From: DASSWG01 sp035704905
GTDB taxonomy: Bacteria; Bacteroidota; Bacteroidia; Flavobacteriales; Flavobacteriaceae
Direction: 5' to 3'
DNA: 5,569 nt
Assembly: GCA_035704905.1 (NCBI GenBank)
Contig: DASSWN010000151.1
Location: 1 to 5,569, forward strand
Shown here: one piece after another, positions 1 to 5,569 of the stretch
Layout: each line of letters begins with the position of its first letter
How positions within the stretch are numbered: the stretch's first letter is position 1
The notes under the pieces: generated by a model
Seen by the model: the letters and a program-made list of their open reading frames with translations, nothing else
What the model was told of the DNA's origin: nothing
Database searches by the model: none
Made by a program: the position numbers and the translations under genes

Positions 1-3000
1 TTTACCAGTGTTTTGCTGGAGGATATTTTGACAAAACAACTTAATAAGATAAATAATTTTGAGTATAAAGGCGATAATTATAAATTTTCGACAGGCAACA
101 TTCAAGCGGCCATCAATGCGCTAAAATCCGTCCCCGATGAAGGCCTTTCCCGCACCAATGAAAAAATCTATGACCTTCTTACCCTCGGGAAAAGCTTTAC
201 CGAAACCATACAAGGCGATAGCAAAGGTTTTACCCTGAAATACATCGACTGGGAAAACATAGAAAACAACAGCTTTCATGTTACCGATGAGTTTGTGTTG
301 GAAGGCATACATGGCAAACGCCGGCCAGATCTGGTGCTGTTCGTAAATGGAATCCCTTTTGTGGTGATAGAAAACAAACGCAGGGACCAGAACGAATCAT
401 TAGATGAGGCCATCTCGCAAATGTTGCGCAACCAGCGTAAGGAAGAAGGTGTTCCGCGCCTGTTCTATTTCGCGCAACTTTTGTTGGCGGTACATCCCAA
501 TGAAGTAAAGTATGGCACGACTGGCACGCCCGCCAAATTCTGGAGCGTATGGAAAGAAGATAACGAAAAGCAAGTTCAAAAACTGCTCGGGACGGCGTTG
601 CAAAATATACCGGCCGAAAATAGGTTGCCCACTTTACAAGATAAAAGCTTGGTAGCCTTGTGCAGCCCACAGCGCATCATGGAATTGGCTTACAAATACA
701 TTGTTTTTGACGGCCCCATAAAAAAAATTGCCCGCTACCAACAATATTTTGCGGTGCAAGACACGTTGGAGCGCGTAAAACAAAAGGATAACAACGGAAA
801 CCGAAACGGCGGGGTCATTTGGCATACCACAGGAAGTGGGAAATCCCTAACCATGGTTATGTTATCAAAAGCACTGACGTTGGATCCCGACATTCCCAAT
901 CCGCGGGTGGTGATCGTAACCGACCGGATAAACCTTGACAAACAGATATTCAAAACCTTCCAGAATTGTGGAAAACGGGTGAAAAAAGCCCAAAGCGGCA
1001 ACAATTTGTCGGAATTGTTGAAAGACAAGGGAAACGAGATAATCACGACCATCATCGATAAATTTCAGGTGGCTTCCAACAAAATCAAGATAAACGAATC
1101 GCAAAACATTTTTGTGCTTGTGGACGAAAGCCACCGTAGCAATTATGGCAGTGCGCACGCCAGCATGAAAAAGATGCTGCCAAATGCTTCCTATATTGGA
1201 TTTACCGGCACGCCACTGATGAAGACGGAAAAAAGCACTGCGCGTAAGTTTGGTGGCTTTATCCATAAATACACCATAGACCAAGCCGTAAAGGATGGTG
1301 CGGTTTTACCATTGCTATATGAAGGTCGGTCTGCGAAATTGAAAATAAACAAAGAGCAAATAGACAAAGGCTTTGAGCGTTTGGCAAAACCTTTGAGCGA
1401 AGAAGCGCAAAAGGATTTAAAAAAGAAATTTTCTTCCATTTCAAAGATATATGAATCGGAAAGTGTGGTAGAAGAAATCGCCTACGATATATCCAAACAC
1501 TACACAACGAACTGGCAAGGCACAAGGGCCAAAGCGCAGCTTGCAGTGCCAAAGATTGATGTGGCGATTAAATATCAGAAATATTTTGAAACCCAGACCG
1601 ATCCGGCACTGAAAATAAATACCCGGGTGGTTTTTACCCCGCCGGATAGCCGAAAGGACAATGAAGATGTGTGGCAGGAATCGAGCTCGGAATCCCGCAA
1701 CTATTGGAAAGGATTAATGAAACAGTTCCGCGATCAGGATACTTATGAGACCTATGTGGTGGAGAAGTTCACCGACCCTGAAGATACCGAAGTGGAAATG
1801 CTGATTGTGGTGAGCAAATTATTGACGGGTTTTGATGCCCCGGTTAATACCCTTCTCTATTTGGCAAAGCCTTTAAAAGGCCATAATCTGTTACAGGCCA
1901 TAGCCAGGGTGAATCGACTATTTAAAGGAAAGGAATATGGGTATATCATTGATTATGTGGGTATTTTGGGAAAACTCGATGAGGCGCTTACGGAATACAG
2001 TGCGCTGGAGGATTTTGAAGAAGCCGATTTGTTGAATGCCGTGGCCGATATGAGCGATGAAGTTCGAAAAGTGCCTATTCACCATGCCGAGGTTTGGGAT
2101 ATTTTTAAAGGAGTAAAAAACAAGAATGATATAGAGGCCCTGGAACGTTGTATTGCCGATAAAGATGTGCGGGATGAATTTTATGAAGCCTTGTCGCAAT
2201 TTGCCAGAACCTTGCAAGTGGCCATGGCTTCGGATGTTTTTTATGAGGAATTTACCACCGAGCAAATTGGATTCTATAAATCGGAGCTTAAGAGGTTCCA
2301 GAGTCTAAGGGTTTCGGTAATGTATCGCTATGCGGAAGTGGTTTCTTATAAGGAATATGAGCCCCGCGTAAAGAAGTTGTTGGATAATCATGTCCACGCC
2401 TATGAAATTATGGAGATCACCAAAGACGTGAATATTTTCGATAAGGATATGGTGGAAGAAGCTTTGGAAACCTATGGAAAAACCCCGGCATCAAAAGCCG
2501 ATTTTATCGCACATCGAATGAAAAAGGTGATCACCGAAAACATGGAGAAGGATGAAGCGTATTACAAAAAATTCTCCGCGCTCATCGAGCAAACTATTCA
2601 TGATTTCGACGAAGGCAGATTAAGTGAAAAAGAATACTTGGAAAGCATTCAAAAAATTAGAAATGATTTTGAAACGGGGCATCAAGAAGGAATTCCAAAT
2701 TTGGTAAAAGACCGTCCGGAAGCAAGGGCCGTTTATGGGGCCATTGCACAAATCATCAATGAAAAGCACGGGAAAGAAGTAACAGCCGTTATCCGAGAAA
2801 AACTTGCGATTGCAGGGATTGATATTACCCAGATTATCGAAAAATTGACGATTCGGGATTGGAAACGCAATATGGATATACAAAACAAAATGGAAAATGA
2901 AATCGAGGATTATTTAATGGAGCATCGGAAAGATTTAGGGGTTTCCATAAATTTTGAGGAAATAGACAGCATTCTCGCGAAATGTTTAAAAGTGGCCAAA

Positions 3001-3012
3001 AACAATTATTGA
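1..3012 (+). CDS. hsdR: Type I restriction endonuclease subunit R (HsdR), 5'-partial
   Basis: This is the motor and nuclease subunit of a type I restriction-modification complex, which uses ATP to translocate DNA and cuts unmodified foreign DNA together with HsdM and HsdS. The frame is open from base 1, giving 1003 visible codons. The first residues (FTSVLLEDIL) resemble an internal stretch of family members, so about 30 or more N-terminal residues probably lie left of the window. Numbering residues from the in-frame TTG at base 13: the PD-(D/E)xK nuclease has D106 in RRPD and E120/K122 in IENK; Walker A is TTGSGKS (272-278); motif II is DESH (371-374); motif III is TGTP (398-401); motif V is around LTGFDAP (604-610); motif VI is QAIARVNR (628-635). 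A charged, helical C-terminal region follows. The reading frame is unbroken and all core motifs are intact, so the subunit is likely active. It ends in a TGA that overlaps the next gene. Identification as HsdR is firm; subtype is not determined. Confidence 0.96.
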   Translation, partial: FTSVLLEDILTKQLNKINNFEYKGDNYKFSTGNIQAAINALKSVPDEGLSRTNEKIYDLLTLGKSFTETIQGDSKGFTLKYIDWENIENNSFHVTDEFVLEGIHGKRRPDLVLFVNGIPFVVIENKRRDQNESLDEAISQMLRNQRKEEGVPRLFYFAQLLLAVHPNEVKYGTTGTPAKFWSVWKEDNEKQVQKLLGTALQNIPAENRLPTLQDKSLVALCSPQRIMELAYKYIVFDGPIKKIARYQQYFAVQDTLERVKQKDNNGNRNGGVIWHTTGSGKSLTMVMLSKALTLDPDIPNPRVVIVTDRINLDKQIFKTFQNCGKRVKKAQSGNNLSELLKDKGNEIITTIIDKFQVASNKIKINESQNIFVLVDESHRSNYGSAHASMKKMLPNASYIGFTGTPLMKTEKSTARKFGGFIHKYTIDQAVKDGAVLPLLYEGRSAKLKINKEQIDKGFERLAKPLSEEAQKDLKKKFSSISKIYESESVVEEIAYDISKHYTTNWQGTRAKAQLAVPKIDVAIKYQKYFETQTDPALKINTRVVFTPPDSRKDNEDVWQESSSESRNYWKGLMKQFRDQDTYETYVVEKFTDPEDTEVEMLIVVSKLLTGFDAPVNTLLYLAKPLKGHNLLQAIARVNRLFKGKEYGYIIDYVGILGKLDEALTEYSALEDFEEADLLNAVADMSDEVRKVPIHHAEVWDIFKGVKNKNDIEALERCIADKDVRDEFYEALSQFARTLQVAMASDVFYEEFTTEQIGFYKSELKRFQSLRVSVMYRYAEVVSYKEYEPRVKKLLDNHVHAYEIMEITKDVNIFDKDMVEEALETYGKTPASKADFIAHRMKKVITENMEKDEAYYKKFSALIEQTIHDFDEGRLSEKEYLESIQKIRNDFETGHQEGIPNLVKDRPEARAVYGAIAQIINEKHGKEVTAVIREKLAIAGIDITQIIEKLTIRDWKRNMDIQNKMENEIEDYLMEHRKDLGVSINFEEIDSILAKCLKVAKNNY

Positions 3013-3710
3013 TGGAAAGCGTACGCTACGGTTCTAAAAATATAAACTTCAAGATAATTAGAACTGCTCGAAAAACCATGGCGATTGAAGTCCATCCCGA
3101 TAGTAGCGTGCAGTTGATCGCACCGGAAAATTCGGGTTTGGATGATATAAAAAAGAAAGTGATTCTTAGAGGAAAATGGATCAGGAAGCAACAAGCCTAT
3201 TTTGAGACATTTTTGCCGACAACACCAGAAAGGCAATATGTGTCCGGTGAAACTCATTATTATCTTGGCAAGCGATATTTGCTGAATGTGGAATATGCAA
3301 ACCACGATGTCGTTAAACTTACGGGAGGAAAAATATGTGTTGGTCTTTCTGCGCCCAATCAGGAAAGGGTGAAAAAAGTTTTAGCTGCTTGGTATTATAG
3401 ACTGGCCAAACAAAAATTTGAACTAATTATGGAGTCGGCCGTTCAGAAATTTAAAGGAGAAAAGATGGAAAGCCCTTCATTTGAAATAAAACGTATGAAA
3501 AAGCGATGGGGTAGTTGCACGGCGAAAGGTAAGATAATTTTAAACCCAGAACTCATAAAAACAAATACAAAATGTATTGAATATGTGGTAATCCATGAAT
3601 TATGTCATTTGATCGTTCCTTCCCATAATAAGGAATTTTATAAATTGTTGGATGAAAAAATGCCAGATTGGTGCAAATGGAAAGATAAATTGGAGAAATT
3701 GCTGGCGTAG
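3012..3710 (+). CDS. YgjP-like (DUF45/COG1451) zinc metallopeptidase, restriction-linked
   Basis: This 232-residue protein is a predicted cytoplasmic zinc-dependent metallopeptidase of the YgjP-like family (DUF45, often labelled M48 or SprT-like). The zinc site is HELCH (195-199), with a third likely ligand H205 in PSHNKEFY, giving HExxHx5H with E196 as the catalytic base. The family signature WGSCT (166-170), followed by K-G-x-I-x-L-N-P-x-L, is present, and the N-terminal basic strand region (RTARKTMAIEV) also fits. No signal peptide or membrane segment is visible. I chose the ATG at 3012 because it overlaps the hsdR stop as TGATG and gives a family-like N-terminus. An ATG at 2982 would add ten residues inside hsdR. 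There is no Shine-Dalgarno sequence, so translation probably depends on coupling to hsdR. The substrate is unknown. Its place directly after hsdR suggests control or turnover of restriction subunits, or cleavage of proteins bound to broken DNA; both are inference. It appears more AT-rich than the first half of hsdR. Confidence 0.9.
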   Translation: MESVRYGSKNINFKIIRTARKTMAIEVHPDSSVQLIAPENSGLDDIKKKVILRGKWIRKQQAYFETFLPTTPERQYVSGETHYYLGKRYLLNVEYANHDVVKLTGGKICVGLSAPNQERVKKVLAAWYYRLAKQKFELIMESAVQKFKGEKMESPSFEIKRMKKRWGSCTAKGKIILNPELIKTNTKCIEYVVIHELCHLIVPSHNKEFYKLLDEKMPDWCKWKDKLEKLLA

Positions 3711-3713
3711 TAA

Positions 3714-3800
3714 ATTATGGATTATGAATGAGTTATGAGTTATGAGTTAGGAGTTATGAATTATGAGTTGGGAGTTATGAGTTGGGAATTATGAGTTATC
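3714..3800 (+). repeat. Degenerate heptamer tandem array, unit AGTTATG
   Basis: From 3731 to 3800 there are ten consecutive 7-bp units with no gap. Reading in order they are agttatg, agttatg, agttagg, agttatg, aattatg, agttggg, agttatg, agttggg, aattatg, agttatc. Looser copies (attatgg, attatga, then a 3-bp atg) run from 3714, only three bases after the metallopeptidase stop codon. The variation is concentrated at unit position 2 (g or a) and positions 5-6 (at, ag or gg). Units with gg recur as agttggg at alternating places, so the array may have grown by duplication of larger 14-21 bp blocks. The period is not a multiple of three and the array contains in-frame TGA codons, so it is not coding. 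It lies in the 3' untranslated stretch of the restriction pair. Confidence 0.9.
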
Positions 3801-3825
3801 ATATTTAAATTTTACACAATCCCCA

Positions 3826-3889
3826 ATCACCGATTACCAAATCACAGATCACCAAATCACCGATCACCGATCACCAAATTCACCAATAA
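3826..3889 (+). repeat. Degenerate 7/8-bp tandem array, units ATCACCG / ATCACCAA
   Basis: A second, unrelated short-period array runs from 3826: atcaccg, attaccaa, atcacag, atcaccaa, atcaccg, atcaccg, atcaccaa, then a decaying tail (attcaccaataatca) that runs into the mqo stop codon at 3890-3892. Seven- and eight-base units alternate irregularly. On the strand that would be transcribed downstream of mqo the array reads as GG doublets at 5-6 base intervals (GGTGATC units). It is separated from the AGTTATG array by about 25 bases of AT-rich DNA. It could be a slippage-generated filler, a 3'-UTR element of mqo, or a dispersed flavobacterial intergenic repeat; the sequence alone does not decide. 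Confidence 0.85.
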
Positions 3890-5392
3890 TCAATGCAAAA
3901 CCTCCAATTCCAGCAATTTTGAAGAATCTGATTGGACTTCCTTAAAAAGTTCAATATTTTCGTCAATTTCTTTATTCCAAAACGGAATCATTTCTGAAAG
4001 TTTGGTTTTCCATTCTTCACCCTGAAATTTTTGTGGATATATTTCCTCAATCACTTCCAACATAATATTCACGGCAACGGAAGCTCCCGGCGATGCGCCG
4101 AGCAAAACTGTGATAGAGCCGTCTTTGCTGTGCACCACGTCGGTGCCGAATTCCAAAATGCCGCCTTCTTCTTCATCGCGTTTGATGATTTGAACGCGTT
4201 GTCCGGCGACTTTTAATTCCCAATCTTCGGGTTTGGCATCTTTTACAAATTTCTGTAATTCCTCCATGCGGTCGGCGTGATCCATTCGCACTTGTTCGAT
4301 CAAATATTTTGTAAGCGGCAGATTATGCCAAAAAACGCCCCACATGGAAGGAATGTTGCTGAATTTTATAGACTTAAATAAATCGGTAAACGACCCTTTT
4401 TTCAAGAATTTGGTGCTGAAACCCGCAAATGGTCCGAACATTAATTCTTTCTTTCCATTAATATACCGTGTGTCCAAATGCGGGGTGGACATTGGCGGTG
4501 CGTTTAATCCCGCTTTACTGTACACTTTTGCATGATGTTTGTCGATCACTTCGCGATTGTTGCATACCAACCATTGGCCACTGACGGGAAATCCGCCATA
4601 TCCTTTTTTCTCTGGAATTTCTACTTTTTGCAACAGTGGCAATGCGCCACCACCTGCGCCAATAAATACATGATTTGCATCGTAATAGCTTTTTTCGCCT
4701 GTTTTTAAATTCTTCACTTCCGCAAACCATTCCGTAGATTTTCCCGGATCGATATCTTCCACTTCATGAGCCGTGTGGACGGGCGTATTAAATTGATTTT
4801 CCAAAATTTGGAAAAATTTCTTTGTCAGCGCGCCAAAATTTACTTCCGTTCCCATTTCCATTCTGGTGGCAGCCATCGGTTCTTCTTCTAATCGGTCATT
4901 CATTATCAACGGAAACCACGATTTTAGGGCTTCGCGACCTTCCGAATATTTCATGGATTCGAATGCAACGGAAGTTTGCATCGCCTCGTACCTTTTTTTC
5001 AGGAAATCAACATTTTCCTTACCCAAAACCCAACTATGATGCGGAACGGTATGAATGAAATCACGCGGATTTTCGATTAAATTTTGTTTCACCAAATAGC
5101 TCCATAATTGTTTGGATTGTTCAAATTGCTTAAAAATTTTGATTGCTTTGGAAATACTGATGGTTCCTTTTTCACCTTCGGGCGTGTAATTCAATTCACA
5201 AAAAGCCGAATGTCCCGTTCCGGAATTGTTCCATGCAGCAGAACTTTCTTGGGCAACTTTGTCCAAGCGTTCGAAGATTAAGATTTTAATCTTCGGGTCC
5301 AACAATTTTAACATCAGGGAAAGGGTGGCACTCATAATTCCACCACCCACACAAATTAAATCGTATTTTTCGGGAATTTTTGTTTTGGACAT
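3890..5392 (-). CDS. mqo: Malate:quinone oxidoreductase
   Basis: This FAD-dependent, membrane-associated enzyme oxidises malate to oxaloacetate and passes electrons to the quinone pool (EC 1.1.5.4), linking the TCA cycle to respiration. The 500-residue length matches the family. The N-terminal FAD-binding fold starts YDLICVGGGIMS, with the glycine-rich turn at 16-18 and a ribose-binding acidic residue E41 at the end of the second strand. The family signature NNSGTGHSAFCELNYTP spans 55-71. GTEVNFGALT (181-190), GAGGGALPLLQ (245-255) and the C-terminal GASPGAS FAD-contact segment (432-438) are all present. There is no signal peptide or transmembrane helix, as expected for a peripheral membrane protein. 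The ATG at 5390-5392 leaves eight residues before the first beta strand and is preceded by a Bacteroidota-type -7 box; no Shine-Dalgarno is seen. It is transcribed towards the restriction genes as a single gene and is a core metabolic gene rather than part of the defence operon. Confidence 0.97.
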   Translation of the reverse strand: MSKTKIPEKYDLICVGGGIMSATLSLMLKLLDPKIKILIFERLDKVAQESSAAWNNSGTGHSAFCELNYTPEGEKGTISISKAIKIFKQFEQSKQLWSYLVKQNLIENPRDFIHTVPHHSWVLGKENVDFLKKRYEAMQTSVAFESMKYSEGREALKSWFPLIMNDRLEEEPMAATRMEMGTEVNFGALTKKFFQILENQFNTPVHTAHEVEDIDPGKSTEWFAEVKNLKTGEKSYYDANHVFIGAGGGALPLLQKVEIPEKKGYGGFPVSGQWLVCNNREVIDKHHAKVYSKAGLNAPPMSTPHLDTRYINGKKELMFGPFAGFSTKFLKKGSFTDLFKSIKFSNIPSMWGVFWHNLPLTKYLIEQVRMDHADRMEELQKFVKDAKPEDWELKVAGQRVQIIKRDEEEGGILEFGTDVVHSKDGSITVLLGASPGASVAVNIMLEVIEEIYPQKFQGEEWKTKLSEMIPFWNKEIDENIELFKEVQSDSSKLLELEVLH

Positions 5393-5408
5393 GGATTGTT
5401 CGTTTTTC

Positions 5409-5416
5409 CAAAGTTA
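5409..5416 (-). promoter_or_regulatory. Putative Bacteroidota -7 promoter box (TAACTTTG) for mqo
   Basis: On the minus strand these bases read TAACTTTG, an exact match to the TAnnTTTG -7 consensus used by the Bacteroidota primary sigma factor. It lies 16 bases upstream of the mqo ATG, which would give a short leader of roughly ten bases. The expected TTTG -33 element is not clear: the nearest candidate is a TTCG (plus-strand 5440-5443) 23 bases further upstream, one mismatch and at the long end of the spacing range. The position is right but the box alone is short, so confidence is moderate. Confidence 0.4.
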
Positions 5417-5569
5417 CCAAAAACAAAAGTGATAGTTTACGAAGAAAATGTGAAACTTGGATTATGGTTGCAAGTAATTGAAGAACCCGCAATTAAATAA
5501 TTGACTTAGGCACTTTATTATTAACCTAAACGTCAGTGTATATGCATAATGTATTTTAAATTTAATACT
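5417..5569. other. AT-rich non-coding flank upstream of mqo
   Basis: I see no supported gene, RNA or repeat array in this stretch. It is AT-rich, as expected for an upstream regulatory region. It contains a 14-base hyphenated palindrome at 5490-5503 (CAATTA, AA, TAATTG) and an 8-base perfect palindrome TATGCATA at 5541-5548. Either could be a regulator site, but sequences this AT-rich produce such matches by chance. The next gene to the right lies outside the window. Confidence 0.5.

Noticed and set aside
13..30. TTG codons at 13 and 28 as the hsdR start, the second with GGAGGA just upstream.
   Set aside because: The frame is open to the window edge and upstream residues look family-conserved. 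The organism style does not rely on Shine-Dalgarno sites, and the spacing of four bases is short.
281..670. Long minus-strand open frames inside hsdR (281-670, 865-1284, 1918-2265 and others).
   Set aside because: They are antisense to a clear HsdR reading frame with intact motifs, and their translations show no recognisable domains or sensible composition.
1123..1134. Motif II reading DESH instead of DEAH as evidence of an inactive motor.
   Set aside because: The third position of this box varies among SF2 helicases and HsdR proteins. The catalytic Asp, Glu and His are all present, along with the other motifs.
2982..3011. Earlier in-frame ATG at 2982 as the start of the metallopeptidase.
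   Set aside because: It would add ten residues (MFKSGQKQLL) lying wholly within the hsdR end and unlike family N-termini. The ATG at 3012 gives a standard TGATG stop-start overlap.
3714..3889. The repeat arrays as a CRISPR array.
   Set aside because: The units are 7-8 bp, contiguous and without unique spacers. There is no 24-37 bp direct repeat and no cas gene in view.
4031..5058. Plus-strand and alternate-frame open frames inside mqo.
   Set aside because: The mqo frame accounts for the whole stretch with full-length family similarity; the others are composition shadows.
5490..5503. Hyphenated palindrome CAATTA-AA-TAATTG as an operator.
   Set aside because: It is only six AT-rich pairs per arm, with no matching regulator gene in view, so chance is a sufficient explanation. 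It is mentioned only in the flank description.

Overview
The window looks like chromosomal DNA from a member of the Bacteroidota, most likely of Flavobacteriaceae type. The evidence is the AT-rich, lysine/asparagine/isoleucine-rich coding style, the lack of Shine-Dalgarno sequences before the two starts that can be judged, a Bacteroidota-type -7 box (TAnnTTTG) upstream of the rightmost gene, and short heptamer-like repeats of a kind I associate with flavobacterial intergenic DNA. This placement is inferred from style and gene content, without any database search.

Left part (1-3710, + strand): two genes in tight tandem. The first is the type I restriction endonuclease motor/nuclease subunit HsdR, which enters the window already in frame at base 1 and so lacks its extreme N-terminus. 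It carries a PD-(D/E)xK nuclease, a complete SF2 translocase core and the C-terminal helical region. Its stop codon overlaps the start of the second gene in a TGATG junction. The second gene encodes a small YgjP-like (DUF45/COG1451) zinc metallopeptidase with an HExxH...H site. The two are probably cotranscribed and translationally coupled; hsdM and hsdS would be expected further left, outside the window. The job of the metallopeptidase in restriction systems is not established. Proteolytic control of the restriction complex or of damaged-DNA complexes is a reasonable guess.

Middle (3711-3889): a short gap between convergent genes, almost entirely filled by two different degenerate short-period arrays. 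One is a heptamer array with unit AGTTATG (3731-3800, with looser copies from 3714). The other is a 7/8-bp array with unit ATCACCG or ATCACCAA (3826-3877, decaying to about 3889), abutting the stop codon of the next gene. I see no classical hairpin-plus-U-tract terminator here.

Right part (3890-5392, - strand): a complete malate:quinone oxidoreductase gene (mqo), a housekeeping respiratory/TCA enzyme. Its likely promoter lies just upstream. The remaining 177 bases to the right edge are AT-rich and hold no gene I can support. The picture is a defence gene pair ending against a core metabolic gene, with the repeat-filled gap as the boundary. The strongest leads are the metallopeptidase coupled to the restriction subunit and the paired repeat arrays. 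I do not see a clearly new multi-gene system.
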